Under the pieces are notes generated by a model, which saw nothing but the letters and a program-made list of their open reading frames with translations, did no database searches and was not told where the DNA came from. Source: Variovorax paradoxus (lineage in GTDB: Bacteria > Pseudomonadota > Gammaproteobacteria > Burkholderiales > Burkholderiaceae_C). From it: a stretch of DNA of 64,000 nucleotides. The stretch spans positions 1,474,001 to 1,538,000 of the forward strand of contig NZ_LR743507.1 of assembly GCF_902712855.1 (NCBI RefSeq). The letters run 5' to 3'. Each line of letters starts with the position of its first letter. The stretch's first letter is position 1. The translations under genes were made by a program, and so were the position numbers. Shown here in pieces: positions 24,478 to 32,747 of this stretch.

Positions 24478-25167
24478 ATGGCTGTCAATGCCGTTTCCGC
24501 CAAGCCGGCCCGCGCTGCCCAGAAGGGCCAGCAGACCAAGGCCGTGATTGTCGATGCCGCACTGGCATTGGCTGCGCAGATCGGGCTCGAGGGCCTGTCC
24601 ATCGGCGCCGTGGCCGAGATCACCAAGATGAGCAAGTCGGGCGTGTTCGCCCACTTCGGCTCGCGCGAGGAACTGCAGATCTCGGTGGTGCGCGAATACC
24701 ACGCACGGTTCGAGCAGGAAGTCTTCTTTCCCGCCCTCAAGGCGCCGCGCGGCCTCCCGCGCCTTCGCGCCATGTTCGCCAACTGGATGAAGCGCACGTC
24801 GACCGAGATCGACTCGGGCTGCATCTACATCAGCGGCGCTTCCGAATTCGACGACCGTCCCGGCCCGGTGCGCGATGCGCTGGTCGAGTCGGTCAGCATC
24901 TGGCAGGCCGCCGTGCTGCGCGCCATCGTGCAGTCGCAAAGCGAAGGCCATCTGCGCGCCGACGCCGACGAGCGCCAGGTGGCGTTCGAGATCCACGGCC
25001 TGATCCTCGCGCTGCACTACGAGGCGCGCTTCCTGCAGGTGCCCGGTTCCATCGGCCGCGCCAACGTCGGCTTCGACAACATCCTCGCGCGCAGCGCCAC
25101 GCCCGATGCGCCCAGGGCCGACGACGCCGCGCCGCCCCCCGGCCGCCGCCTCAAGCCCGTGCGCTGA
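24478..25167 (+). CDS. TetR-family regulator of the beta-oxidation genes
   Basis: A 229-residue TetR/AcrR regulator. The HTH is at about residues 18-65 (TKAVIVDAALALAAQIGLEGLSIGAVAEITKMSKSGVFAHFGSREELQISVVREY) and a TetR_C-type ligand domain follows. A proline-rich, basic C-terminal tail (DDAAPPPGRRLKPVR) is unstructured. It lies 75 bases upstream of the acyl-CoA dehydrogenase gene on the same strand, with a palindromic operator before its own start. By analogy with FadR/PsrA/FadP-type TetR regulators it probably senses acyl-CoA and represses 24478-31650. The inducer is inferred. Confidence 0.86.
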   Translation: MAVNAVSAKPARAAQKGQQTKAVIVDAALALAAQIGLEGLSIGAVAEITKMSKSGVFAHFGSREELQISVVREYHARFEQEVFFPALKAPRGLPRLRAMFANWMKRTSTEIDSGCIYISGASEFDDRPGPVRDALVESVSIWQAAVLRAIVQSQSEGHLRADADERQVAFEIHGLILALHYEARFLQVPGSIGRANVGFDNILARSATPDAPRADDAAPPPGRRLKPVR

Positions 25168-25242
25168 GCCAGGCGCGCCGCCGTTTTCGTTTCGTTCTTG
25201 CCCTTTTCTTTTTCTATCTAGCTTCGACCAGGAGAGTTCCGG

Positions 25243-27054
25243 ATGCCTACCTACAACCCACCCGTGCGCGACATGCAATTCGTGCTGCACGAAGTGCTCA
25301 ACGTCGCCGAGGAACTCAAGGCGCTGCCGGCTCATGCCGAGACCGATGCCGACACCATCAACGCGGTGATCGAAGAGGCCGGCAAGTTCGCCGCCGAGGT
25401 CACGTTCCCGCTCAACATCAGCGGCGACGAAGAAGGCTGCACGCTCGACAAGACCACCCACGAAGTGAAGACGCCCAAGGGCTTCAAGGAAGCCTATGGC
25501 AAGTACGTCGAAGGCGGCTGGCCCGCGCTGTCGTGCGACCCCGCCTTCGGCGGCCAGGGCCTGCCGTTCGTGGTGAACCAGTGCCTGTTCGAGATGCTCA
25601 ACAGCGCCAACCAGGCCTGGACCATGTATCCCGGCCTCTCGCACGGCGCCTACGAGGCGCTGGTGGCCCACGGCACCGACGAGCAGAAGAAGACCTACCT
25701 GCCCAAGCTCACGAGCGGTGAATGGACCGGCACCATGTGCCTGACCGAACCCCATTGCGGCACCGACCTCGGCCTGCTGCGCACCAAGGCCGAGCCGCAG
25801 CCCGACGGCACCTACCGCATCACCGGCAGCAAGATCTTCATCTCGGCCGGCGAGCACGACATGACGAGCAACATCATCCACCTGGTGCTGGCCCGCCTGC
25901 CGGACGCGCCAAAGGGCAGCAAGGGCATCAGCCTGTTCGTGGTGCCCAAGTACAAGGTGAAGGCCGACGGCTCGCTCGGCGATCGCAACCCGATCTTCTG
26001 CGCGGGCCTCGAGCACAAGATGGGCATCCACGGCAACGCCACCGCGCAGATCGTGATCGAAGGCGCCACCGGCACGCTGGTGGGCGAGCCCAACAAGGGC
26101 CTGGCCGCGATGTTCGTGATGATGAACGCCGCCCGCCTGGGCGTGGGCAACCAGTCGCTGGGCCTCACCGAAGTGGCCTACCAGAACGCCCTGGCCTACG
26201 CGAAGGACCGCCTGCAGATGCGCTCGCTGTCGGGTGTGAAGGCCAAGGACAAGGAAGCCGACCCGATCATCGTGCACCCCGATGTGCGCAAGATGCTGCT
26301 GACCGCCAAGGCCTATGCCGAGGGCGGCCGCGCATTGCAGATCTTCTGCACGCTGCTGCTCGACAAGGAGCACAACCACCCCGACGAGAAGGTGCGCAAG
26401 GACTCGGGCGAACTGGTGGCGCTGCTCACGCCCATCGTCAAGGCCTTCATCACCGACAACGGCCACATCTCGACCAACGCCTGCATGCAGGTGTTCGGCG
26501 GCCACGGCTTCATCAAGGAATGGGGCATGGAGCAGTTCGTGCGGGACAACCGCATCAACATGATCTATGAAGGCACCAACACCATCCAGTCGCTGGACCT
26601 GCTGGGCCGCAAGGTGCTGGGCAACAACGGCGCGTCGCTGAAGAAGTTCGGCAAGCTCGTCGCGAAGCTGGTGGAAGAAGAGGGCGTGAACGAGAAGATG
26701 GCCGAGTTCATCAACCCGATCGCGATGCTCGGCGACCAGCTCACCAAGTTCACCACCGAGATCGGCTTCAAGGGCTTCCAGAACCCCGATGAAGTCGGCG
26801 CCGCCGCGGTCGACTACCTGCGCGTGGCCGGCCACTTCGTGTTCGGCTACCTGTTCGCCCGCATGGCGCAGGTGGCGCTGCGCCAGATCGCCGCCGCTGA
26901 ATCTGAAGGCAAGCCGACCGACCCGTTCTACGTGGCCAAGCTGCAGACCGCGCGCTTCTATTTCGCCAAGCTGTTCCCCGAGACCGCGACGCTGATGCGC
27001 ACCGCGCGCGCCGGCAGCAAGGTGCTGATGGACACCGACGCAGCGCTGGCCTAA
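25243..27054 (+). CDS. Acyl-CoA dehydrogenase, long DmdC-like form
   Basis: A 603-residue FAD-dependent acyl-CoA dehydrogenase of the large class with an extra C-terminal domain (as in 3-methylmercaptopropionyl-CoA dehydrogenase DmdC and FadE-like enzymes). An N-terminal extension (PTYNPPVRDMQFVLHEVLNV) is typical of this group. Then come ACAD domains: CLTEPHCGTDLG (flavin/substrate loop), GSKIFISAGEHD and YEGTNTIQSLDLLGRKVL, with the catalytic Glu in the YEGTN segment. A helical C-terminal domain follows to residue 603. It introduces the trans-2 double bond into acyl-CoA and passes electrons to ETF, whose subunits are encoded at 61410-63239. It heads the beta-oxidation genes after the TetR regulator. 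Confidence 0.9.
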   Translation: MPTYNPPVRDMQFVLHEVLNVAEELKALPAHAETDADTINAVIEEAGKFAAEVTFPLNISGDEEGCTLDKTTHEVKTPKGFKEAYGKYVEGGWPALSCDPAFGGQGLPFVVNQCLFEMLNSANQAWTMYPGLSHGAYEALVAHGTDEQKKTYLPKLTSGEWTGTMCLTEPHCGTDLGLLRTKAEPQPDGTYRITGSKIFISAGEHDMTSNIIHLVLARLPDAPKGSKGISLFVVPKYKVKADGSLGDRNPIFCAGLEHKMGIHGNATAQIVIEGATGTLVGEPNKGLAAMFVMMNAARLGVGNQSLGLTEVAYQNALAYAKDRLQMRSLSGVKAKDKEADPIIVHPDVRKMLLTAKAYAEGGRALQIFCTLLLDKEHNHPDEKVRKDSGELVALLTPIVKAFITDNGHISTNACMQVFGGHGFIKEWGMEQFVRDNRINMIYEGTNTIQSLDLLGRKVLGNNGASLKKFGKLVAKLVEEEGVNEKMAEFINPIAMLGDQLTKFTTEIGFKGFQNPDEVGAAAVDYLRVAGHFVFGYLFARMAQVALRQIAAAESEGKPTDPFYVAKLQTARFYFAKLFPETATLMRTARAGSKVLMDTDAALA

Positions 27055-27094
27055 GGTCTTCGTCTTCCTTCAACGTTCACTCCGGGAGCCGCCC

Positions 27095-27529
27095 ATGAAA
27101 TCGACGCTTGCAGCCTTCGTCTTCCTCGCCACGTCCGCCACGGCCATGGCGCAGAGCACCCCCGTGGGGATGTGGCGCAATGCCGACGACAAGACCGGCG
27201 AGGTCAAGGCCGAGATCCGCATCGCCGAGAACAACGGCGCGCTCAGCGGCCGCATCGAGAAGTCGCTCAAAAAGGACGCCAAGCCCGACGCGACCTGCGA
27301 CGAATGCAGCGACGACCGCAAGGGCAAGCCCATCACCGGCCTGGAGATCATCCGCGGCGGCAAGAAGGCCGAAGGCAAGGACGTCTGGGAAGGCGGCAAG
27401 ATCCTCGACCCCGAGAACGGCAAGGAATACCGCGCCAGCTTCACGCCCATCGACGGCGGCAAGAAGCTCGAGGTGCGTGGTTACCTCGGGCCGTTCTGGC
27501 GCACGCAGACCTGGACGCGGGCGCAGTAA
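27095..27529 (+). CDS. DUF2147-family exported small protein
   Basis: A 144-residue protein with a clear signal peptide (MKSTLAAFVFLATSATAMAQ, AMA-Q cleavage) and a DUF2147 domain: PVGMWRNADDKTGEVKAEIRI, then a Cys pair (CDECSDD), GLEIIRGGKKA and WEGGKILDPENGKEYRASF, closing with RGYLGPFWRTQTW. DUF2147 forms a small beta-barrel in the periplasm and its function is not established. It sits between the acyl-CoA dehydrogenase and FadN-like genes (40 and 48 base gaps), so it is probably co-expressed with beta-oxidation genes for reasons unknown. Confidence 0.88.
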   Translation: MKSTLAAFVFLATSATAMAQSTPVGMWRNADDKTGEVKAEIRIAENNGALSGRIEKSLKKDAKPDATCDECSDDRKGKPITGLEIIRGGKKAEGKDVWEGGKILDPENGKEYRASFTPIDGGKKLEVRGYLGPFWRTQTWTRAQ

Positions 27530-27577
27530 CCGACACCGCAAGCCTGCGCGCAATCAATCCAAGAAACACCAACCAAC

Positions 27578-29977
27578 ATGTCCCGATTTCAAGTGAAGAA
27601 GGTCGCCGTGCTCGGCGCCGGCGTGATGGGCGCGCAGATCGCGGCCCACCTCGTCAACGTGCGCGTGCCTGTCGTGCTGTTCGACCTGGCCGCCAAGGAA
27701 GGCCCGAAGAACGGCATCGTCACGCGCGCCATCGACAATCTCAAGAAGCTCAAGCCCGCGCCGCTGGGCGACGTGGCCGACGCGGGCCTGATCGAGCAAG
27801 CCAACTACGACGACGATCTGGCCAAGCTCGGCGAATGCGACCTCGTCATCGAGGCGATCGCCGAACGCATGGACTGGAAGCTCGATCTCTACAAGAAGAT
27901 CGCGCCCCACGTCGCCAAGCATTCGATCCTGGCCTCGAACACCTCGGGCCTGTCGATCACCAAGCTGAGCGAGGCGCTGCCCGAAGCATTGAAGCCGCGC
28001 TTCTGCGGCATCCACTTCTTCAATCCGCCGCGCTACATGTTCCTGGTGGAGCTGATCAACACGCCCACCACGCAGCCGCAGGTGCTCGACGACCTCGAGG
28101 CCTTCGTCACCAGCACGCTGGGCAAGGGCGTGGTGCGCGCGCACGACACGCCCAACTTCATCGCCAACCGCGTCGGCATCGCCGGCATGCTGGCCACGCT
28201 GAAGGAAGTCGAGAAGTTCGGCCTCACGCCCGACGTGGTGGACGACCTCACCGGCAAGAAGCTGGGCCGCGCGAGCTCGGGCACCTTCCGCACCGCCGAC
28301 GTGGTGGGCCTCGACACCATGGCCCACGTCGTGAAGACACTGCAGGACAACCTCAACGCCGAGACCGATCCCTTCTACGCCAACTTCGCGACGCCGCCGG
28401 TGCTCGCCAAGCTGCTGGAACTGAAGAACCTGGGCCAGAAGACCAAGGCCGGCTTCTTCAAGAAGGTCGGCCGCGACATCCTGCGCTTCGACCTGAAGAG
28501 CGGCGAGTACGTGCCCGCCGGCGCCAAGGCCGACGAGGTCTACGGCCGCATGCTCAAGAAGCCTGCGGGCGAACGCCTGAAGCTGCTGCGCGAGAGCGAA
28601 GGACCGCAGGGCCAGTTCCTGTGGGCGATCCTGCGCGACGGCTTTCACTACGCGGCCGTGCACCTGGGCGACATCGCCGAGAGCGCGCGCGACATCGACT
28701 TCGCCATGCGCTGGGGCTTCGGCATGAAGCAGGGCCCGTTCGAGCTCTGGCAGGAAGCCGGCTGGGCGCAGGTCGCCAAGTGGGTGCAGGAAGACATCGA
28801 TGCCGGCAAGGCGCTGAGCAGCGCGCCGCTGCCCAATTGGGTGTTCGAAGGCCCGGTGGCCGAGGCCGGCGGCGTGCACACGCCCGAAGGCTCGTGGAGC
28901 GCATCGCAGAACAGGTTCGTGCCGCAGCGCCGCCTGCCGGTGCATGACCGCCAGCTCTTCCCCGAGAGCGTGCTCGGCGCGAACGCGGCCGATGCCAACA
29001 CGGCCGGCACCACCATCAGCGACGAAGGCGACGTGCGTGTGTGGACGCTGGACGGCGAAGTGCTCATCGCGAGCATCCATTCGAAGATGCACGCCATCAG
29101 CCCCGACGTGGCCGAGGCGCTCGGCGCCGCGGTCGACCTGGCTGAAGCCGAGTACAAGGGCCTGGTGATCTGGTCGCCCGACGAGGTGTTCTCGGTCGGC
29201 GCCGACCTGCAGGCGATGCTGCCGGCCTTCGTGGTCGCGGGCATCGGCGCGGTCGAAGGCGCGGAAGAAGAGCTGCAGAACGTGATGCTCAAGATCCGCT
29301 ATGCCAACGTGCCGGTGATCTCCGCGGTGCGCGGCATGGCGCTGGGCGGTGGCTGCGAACTGGCTGTCCATTCGGCCAAGCGCGTGGCCGCGATGGAAAG
29401 CTACATCGGCCTGGTCGAAGTGGGCGTGGGCCTGATCCCCGGCGCGGGCGGCCTGACCTACATCGCACGCCGTGCGGCGGAGAACGCATCGGCCTCGACC
29501 GGCACCGACCTGCTGCCGTTCCTCACCGAAGGCTTCACTGCTGCGGCGATGGCGAAGGTGGGCACGGGCGCGCTCGACTCGAAGAAGCTGGGCTACCTGC
29601 TCGACAGCGACGTGATCGTGCCGAACAAGGACGAGTTGCTGTACGTGGCGCTGCAGCAAGCGAAGGCCATGGCCGACGCCGGCTACCGCCCGCCGCTGCG
29701 CCGCACCTTCCGCGTGGCGGGCCGCAGCGGCGCCGCCACCATCAAGGGCCAGCTCGTGAACATGCGCGACGGCGGCTTCATCAGCGCGCACGACTTCCAC
29801 ATCGCCAGCCTGATCGCGAATGTGGTCACCGGCGGCGATGTGGACGCCGGGTCGCTCGTGACCGAGGAGTACCTGATGACGCTGGAACGGAAGGCGTTCT
29901 GCTCGCTGATCGTGCATCCGAAGACGCAGGAGCGGATCATGGGGATGCTGAGTACGGGGAAGCCGGTGCGGAACTGA
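27578..29977 (+). CDS. FadN-like 3-hydroxyacyl-CoA dehydrogenase/enoyl-CoA hydratase fusion
   Basis: A 799-residue bifunctional beta-oxidation enzyme. The order is dehydrogenase first: NAD motif VAVLGAGVMGAQIAAHLV at residue 8, ASNTSGLSITKL, HFFNPPRYM, then the HCDH C-terminal domain. The enoyl-CoA hydratase/isomerase fold is in the last third (ADLQAMLPAF, RGMALGGGCELAVHSAKRVAAMESYIGLVEVGVGLIPGAGG). This order and length match B. subtilis FadN rather than E. coli FadB, in which the hydratase domain is N-terminal. It hydrates enoyl-CoA and oxidises the 3-hydroxy product with NAD. The thiolase partner gene follows, but a DUF559 cassette lies between them. Confidence 0.9.
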   Translation: MSRFQVKKVAVLGAGVMGAQIAAHLVNVRVPVVLFDLAAKEGPKNGIVTRAIDNLKKLKPAPLGDVADAGLIEQANYDDDLAKLGECDLVIEAIAERMDWKLDLYKKIAPHVAKHSILASNTSGLSITKLSEALPEALKPRFCGIHFFNPPRYMFLVELINTPTTQPQVLDDLEAFVTSTLGKGVVRAHDTPNFIANRVGIAGMLATLKEVEKFGLTPDVVDDLTGKKLGRASSGTFRTADVVGLDTMAHVVKTLQDNLNAETDPFYANFATPPVLAKLLELKNLGQKTKAGFFKKVGRDILRFDLKSGEYVPAGAKADEVYGRMLKKPAGERLKLLRESEGPQGQFLWAILRDGFHYAAVHLGDIAESARDIDFAMRWGFGMKQGPFELWQEAGWAQVAKWVQEDIDAGKALSSAPLPNWVFEGPVAEAGGVHTPEGSWSASQNRFVPQRRLPVHDRQLFPESVLGANAADANTAGTTISDEGDVRVWTLDGEVLIASIHSKMHAISPDVAEALGAAVDLAEAEYKGLVIWSPDEVFSVGADLQAMLPAFVVAGIGAVEGAEEELQNVMLKIRYANVPVISAVRGMALGGGCELAVHSAKRVAAMESYIGLVEVGVGLIPGAGGLTYIARRAAENASASTGTDLLPFLTEGFTAAAMAKVGTGALDSKKLGYLLDSDVIVPNKDELLYVALQQAKAMADAGYRPPLRRTFRVAGRSGAATIKGQLVNMRDGGFISAHDFHIASLIANVVTGGDVDAGSLVTEEYLMTLERKAFCSLIVHPKTQERIMGMLSTGKPVRN

Positions 29978-29991
29978 ACGATGGCTTCCGT

Positions 29992-30034
29992 CTTGCTCCT
30001 TCCCCCTCTGGGGGAAGGTGGGGATGGGGGCAAG
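29992..30034 (+). repeat. Palindromic repeat, left border of the DUF559 cassette
   Basis: CCTTCCCCC (29998-30006) and GGGGGAAGG (30010-30018) form a perfect 9-bp hairpin, followed by TGGGGATGGGGGCAAG. The outer CTTGC/GCAAG also pairs. The same unit occurs inverted at 30398-30439 and, in this orientation, at 40656 and 40777. Confidence 0.75.
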
Positions 30035-30040
30035 CAGCCT

Positions 30041-30457
30041 ATGCAGAACCAATCCTCTCCCGATGCGCAGCAGAACGCCCGCGCCCTGCGGCGCGAGATG
30101 ACCGACTCCGAACGCAAGCTCTGGAGCGGCCTGCGCGGCGAGCAATTGGGAGTGAAGTTCCGCAGGCAACATCCGATCGGAAAATACATCGCCGATTTCG
30201 CATGTCTCGGACCGAGGCTCATCGTCGAGCTCGATGGCTCTCAGCATCAGTTGCAAGAAGACTACGACGCTCGGCGTGACAGCTTTTTTCGCGTTCAAGG
30301 CTTCGATGTCTTGCGCTTCGGTTCGAACGATCCGTTTATCAATCTGGATGGCGTACTTCAGGCAATCATCAATCGACGCGATGACTTGAGCGCCGCGTGC
30401 CCCCATCCCAGCCTTCCCCCAGAGGGGGAAGGAGCCAAATCCAGGAGCCTTCCATGA
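30041..30457 (+). CDS. DUF559 endonuclease-domain protein
   Basis: A 138-residue DUF559 protein, related to very-short-patch-repair and other PD-(D/E)xK nucleases. Motifs are NARALRREMTDSERKLWSGL, GVKFRRQHPIGKYIADF (Asp of the active site) and LIVELDGSQHQ (E-x-D-G), then RDSFFRVQGFDVLRF. The ATG at 30041 follows the left palindrome; an upstream frame would only translate the repeat. The last 20 or so residues (CPHPSLPPEGEG) are read through the right-hand palindrome, and the stop overlaps the thiolase start (ATGA). It interrupts an otherwise tight fadN-thiolase pair. The cellular role of DUF559 is not established; nicking or repair activity is inferred from the fold. Confidence 0.85.
   Translation: MQNQSSPDAQQNARALRREMTDSERKLWSGLRGEQLGVKFRRQHPIGKYIADFACLGPRLIVELDGSQHQLQEDYDARRDSFFRVQGFDVLRFGSNDPFINLDGVLQAIINRRDDLSAACPHPSLPPEGEGAKSRSLP
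30398..30439 (-). repeat. Palindromic repeat, right (inverted) border of the DUF559 cassette
   Basis: GTGCCCCCATCCCAGCC is followed by CCTTCCCCC (30412-30420), AGA and GGGGGAAGG (30424-30432). The reverse complement matches the left border at nearly every base over about 40 positions. It overlaps the 3' end of the DUF559 frame. Confidence 0.75.
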
Positions 30458-31650
30458 AACAAGTCCAAGACGCCTACATCGTCTCCGCCACCCGCACCCC
30501 CATCGGCAAGTCGCACCGCGGCTACTTCCGCAACTACCGCCCCGACGACCTGCTGGCCACCACGCTACGCGCCGCGCTGGCGGCGGTGCCGAGCCTCGAT
30601 CCGAAGGCCATCGAAGACATCATCTGCGGCTGCGCCATTCCCGAGTCGCAACAAGGCCTGAACGTCGCGCGCATCGGCGCCGTGCTCGCCGGCCTGCCGA
30701 CCAGCGTGGGCGGCATCACCGTCAACCGCTTCTGCGCATCGGGCCTGTCGGCCGTGCAGATGGCCGCCGACCGCATCCGCGTCGGCGAGGCCGACGTGAT
30801 GATCGCAGCCGGTGTCGAAAGCATGAGCATGGTGCCGATGATGGGCAACTCGCCTTCGCTCTCGCCCTCCATCTTCGAACGCGAAGGCGATGTCGGCATC
30901 GCCTACGGCATGGGCCTCACGGCCGAGAAGGTCGCGCAGCAGTGGAAGGTCAGCCGCGAGGCGCAGGACGAGTTCGCGCTGGCCTCGCACCAGAAGGCGC
31001 TGGCCGCGCAGAAGGCCGGCAAGTTCGCCGACGAGATCACGCCCATCGAGGTGACCGACCGCACGCCGAACCTGGAGACCGGCGAGTCGATCGCGAAGAC
31101 CCGCACCGTGAACCTCGACGAGGGCGCGCGCCCAGACACCAGCATCGAAGGCCTGGCCAAGCTGCGCACGGTGTTCGCGGCACGCGGCACGGTGACGGCC
31201 GGCAACAGCTCGCAGACCTCGGACGGCGCGGGTGCGCTCATCCTGGCGAGCGAGAAGGCCGTGAAGCAGTACGGCCTCACGCCGCTCGCGCGCTTCGTGA
31301 GCTTCGCCAGCAAGGGCGTGCCGCCGCACATCATGGGCATCGGCCCCATCGAGGCCATTCCGGCAGCGCTGCGCTACGCCGGTTTGAAGCACGAGGACAT
31401 CGACTGGTTCGAGCTGAACGAGGCCTTCGCCGCGCAGTCGCTCGCGGTCATCAACACGCTGGGCCTCGATCCGTCGAAGGTCAACCCGATGGGCGGCGCC
31501 ATCGCGCTGGGCCACCCGCTGGGCGCGACCGGTGCCATCCGCTCCGCCACCGTGGTGCATGCGCTGCGCCGCGAGAACCTCAAGTACGGCATGGTCACGA
31601 TGTGCGTGGGCATGGGGCAGGGCGCGGCGGGCATCTTCGAAAGGGTCTGA
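30454..31650 (+). CDS. Acetyl-CoA acyltransferase (thiolase)
   Basis: A 398-residue degradative thiolase that releases acetyl-CoA from 3-ketoacyl-CoA. The nucleophile Cys is in VNRFCASGLSAVQMAADRI, the first His is in NEAFAAQSLAV/GGAIALGHPLGATG, and the second catalytic Cys is in TMCVGMGQGAAGIFE. Length is standard. ATG at 30454 was chosen (MKQVQDAYIVSATRTPIGK). It overlaps the DUF559 stop by four bases and follows the FadN-like gene, giving the usual acyl-CoA dehydrogenase-hydratase/dehydrogenase-thiolase set. Confidence 0.92.
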   Translation: MKQVQDAYIVSATRTPIGKSHRGYFRNYRPDDLLATTLRAALAAVPSLDPKAIEDIICGCAIPESQQGLNVARIGAVLAGLPTSVGGITVNRFCASGLSAVQMAADRIRVGEADVMIAAGVESMSMVPMMGNSPSLSPSIFEREGDVGIAYGMGLTAEKVAQQWKVSREAQDEFALASHQKALAAQKAGKFADEITPIEVTDRTPNLETGESIAKTRTVNLDEGARPDTSIEGLAKLRTVFAARGTVTAGNSSQTSDGAGALILASEKAVKQYGLTPLARFVSFASKGVPPHIMGIGPIEAIPAALRYAGLKHEDIDWFELNEAFAAQSLAVINTLGLDPSKVNPMGGAIALGHPLGATGAIRSATVVHALRRENLKYGMVTMCVGMGQGAAGIFERV

Positions 31651-31790
31651 GCAACCCCCAGGCTGCACGCACTTCGTGTCGCTTCGCCAACCCCTTGCAG
31701 TGGGCGGCACCAACAGGGGGCGACACCAACGGCCCGGCAGAGCCGGTTCCGCGGTGTCTCGCGAAGGGACTGTCACTGGATCGAGGAGAC
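31651..31790 (+). repeat. ~100-bp intergenic repeat copy
   Basis: The gap after the thiolase gene contains CCCCCAGGCTGCACGCACTT and CGTGTCGCTTCGCC. It continues with the hairpin-forming tail GGCCCGGCAGAGCCGGTTCC and GCGGTGT. It matches copies at 35000, 39567 and 62376 (inverted). A GC-rich insertion (GCAGTGGGCGGCACCAACA) distinguishes this copy. Confidence 0.75.
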
Positions 31791-31794
31791 GGGC

Positions 31795-32718
31795 ATGCAA
31801 CAGGAAGTTCTGCGAGTCGACGGCGGCATGCCACTGGCAGTGCGCCGCTACGAGCCCGCCGGCGCGCCGCGCGCCAGCATCGTGATCGGGGGCGCGATGG
31901 GCGTGCGCCAGTCGTTCTACGAGCCCTTCGCGCGATGGCTCTCGCAGCAGGGCCTGCGCGTCTGGACCTTCGACTACCGGGGCTCGGGCGATTCGCGCGG
32001 CGACGTGCCGCTTCGCGATGTCGATGCCGATCTCTTCGACTGGGCTCGCGATTACGAGGCGGTCATCGACATCGCCAGGGCCGCGCTGCCCGGCCAACCG
32101 CTCTACCTTCTGGGCCACAGCCTCGGTGCGCAGCTGCCGGGTTTCCTGCAGCGGCCCGAGCAGGTCGACGGGCTCGTCAGCATCGCGGCGGGCAGCGGCT
32201 ACTGGCGCGAGAACGCACCCAGGCTGAAGCGCAGCATCCTCTACTTCTGGTTCGTGCTGGTGCCGCTGGTCACCCGGCTGTGCGGCTACTTTCCGGGCCG
32301 CAGGCTCCGCAAGGTGGGCGACCTGCCGCGCGGCGTGATCCTGCAATGGCGGCGCTGGTGCCTCGACCCGCGCTACAGCGTGGGCGCCGAGGGCGATGCC
32401 GCGCGGCAGAGCTACGCGCGCGTGCGGTTCCCGGTGCTCGCGCTGTCGATGACCGACGACGAACTCATGACGCTGGCCGGCACGCAGAGCCTGCTGGGCT
32501 TCTATGCCGGTGCGCCCAGCGCGCTCGAGCGCATCGCGCCGGCCGATGTGCACGCGCAGCGCATCGGACACTTCGGCTTCTTTCGCGATCAGTTCAGCCG
32601 GAGCCTGTGGCCGAGCACGCTCGACAAACTGCATCGGCTCGGCGCATTGACGACGCTGGCCGCGCAGCCGGGCCATACTGCAGTGCAGCACGCCGGCGTC
32701 CCGCACACGACTGCCTGA
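31795..32718 (+). CDS. Alpha/beta-fold hydrolase
   Basis: A 307-residue alpha/beta hydrolase of the serine-aminopeptidase (Hydrolase_4) type. The early strand-turn is GAMGVRQSFYEPFARWL, then TFDYRGSGDS, and the nucleophile elbow is LLGHSLGAQLPG (Ser in GHSLG). An Asp is likely supplied by ALSMTDDELMT and the His by RIGHFGFF. It lies downstream of the thiolase gene after a repeat and upstream of a thioesterase gene. The substrate could be a lipid ester or acyl compound, but it is not identifiable. The C-terminal 40 residues (LTTLAAQPGHTAVQ) look unstructured. Confidence 0.82.
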   Translation: MQQEVLRVDGGMPLAVRRYEPAGAPRASIVIGGAMGVRQSFYEPFARWLSQQGLRVWTFDYRGSGDSRGDVPLRDVDADLFDWARDYEAVIDIARAALPGQPLYLLGHSLGAQLPGFLQRPEQVDGLVSIAAGSGYWRENAPRLKRSILYFWFVLVPLVTRLCGYFPGRRLRKVGDLPRGVILQWRRWCLDPRYSVGAEGDAARQSYARVRFPVLALSMTDDELMTLAGTQSLLGFYAGAPSALERIAPADVHAQRIGHFGFFRDQFSRSLWPSTLDKLHRLGALTTLAAQPGHTAVQHAGVPHTTA

Positions 32719-32747
32719 GCGCGCACGGCGCGTGCACACTGCCGACC

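Noticed and set aside
27578..29977. E. coli-type FadB
   Set aside because: The domain order is dehydrogenase first, hydratase last, as in FadN.
29981..30040. Upstream start of the DUF559 gene
   Set aside because: It would translate the palindromic repeat (LLLPPLGEGGDGG); the domain starts after 30041.
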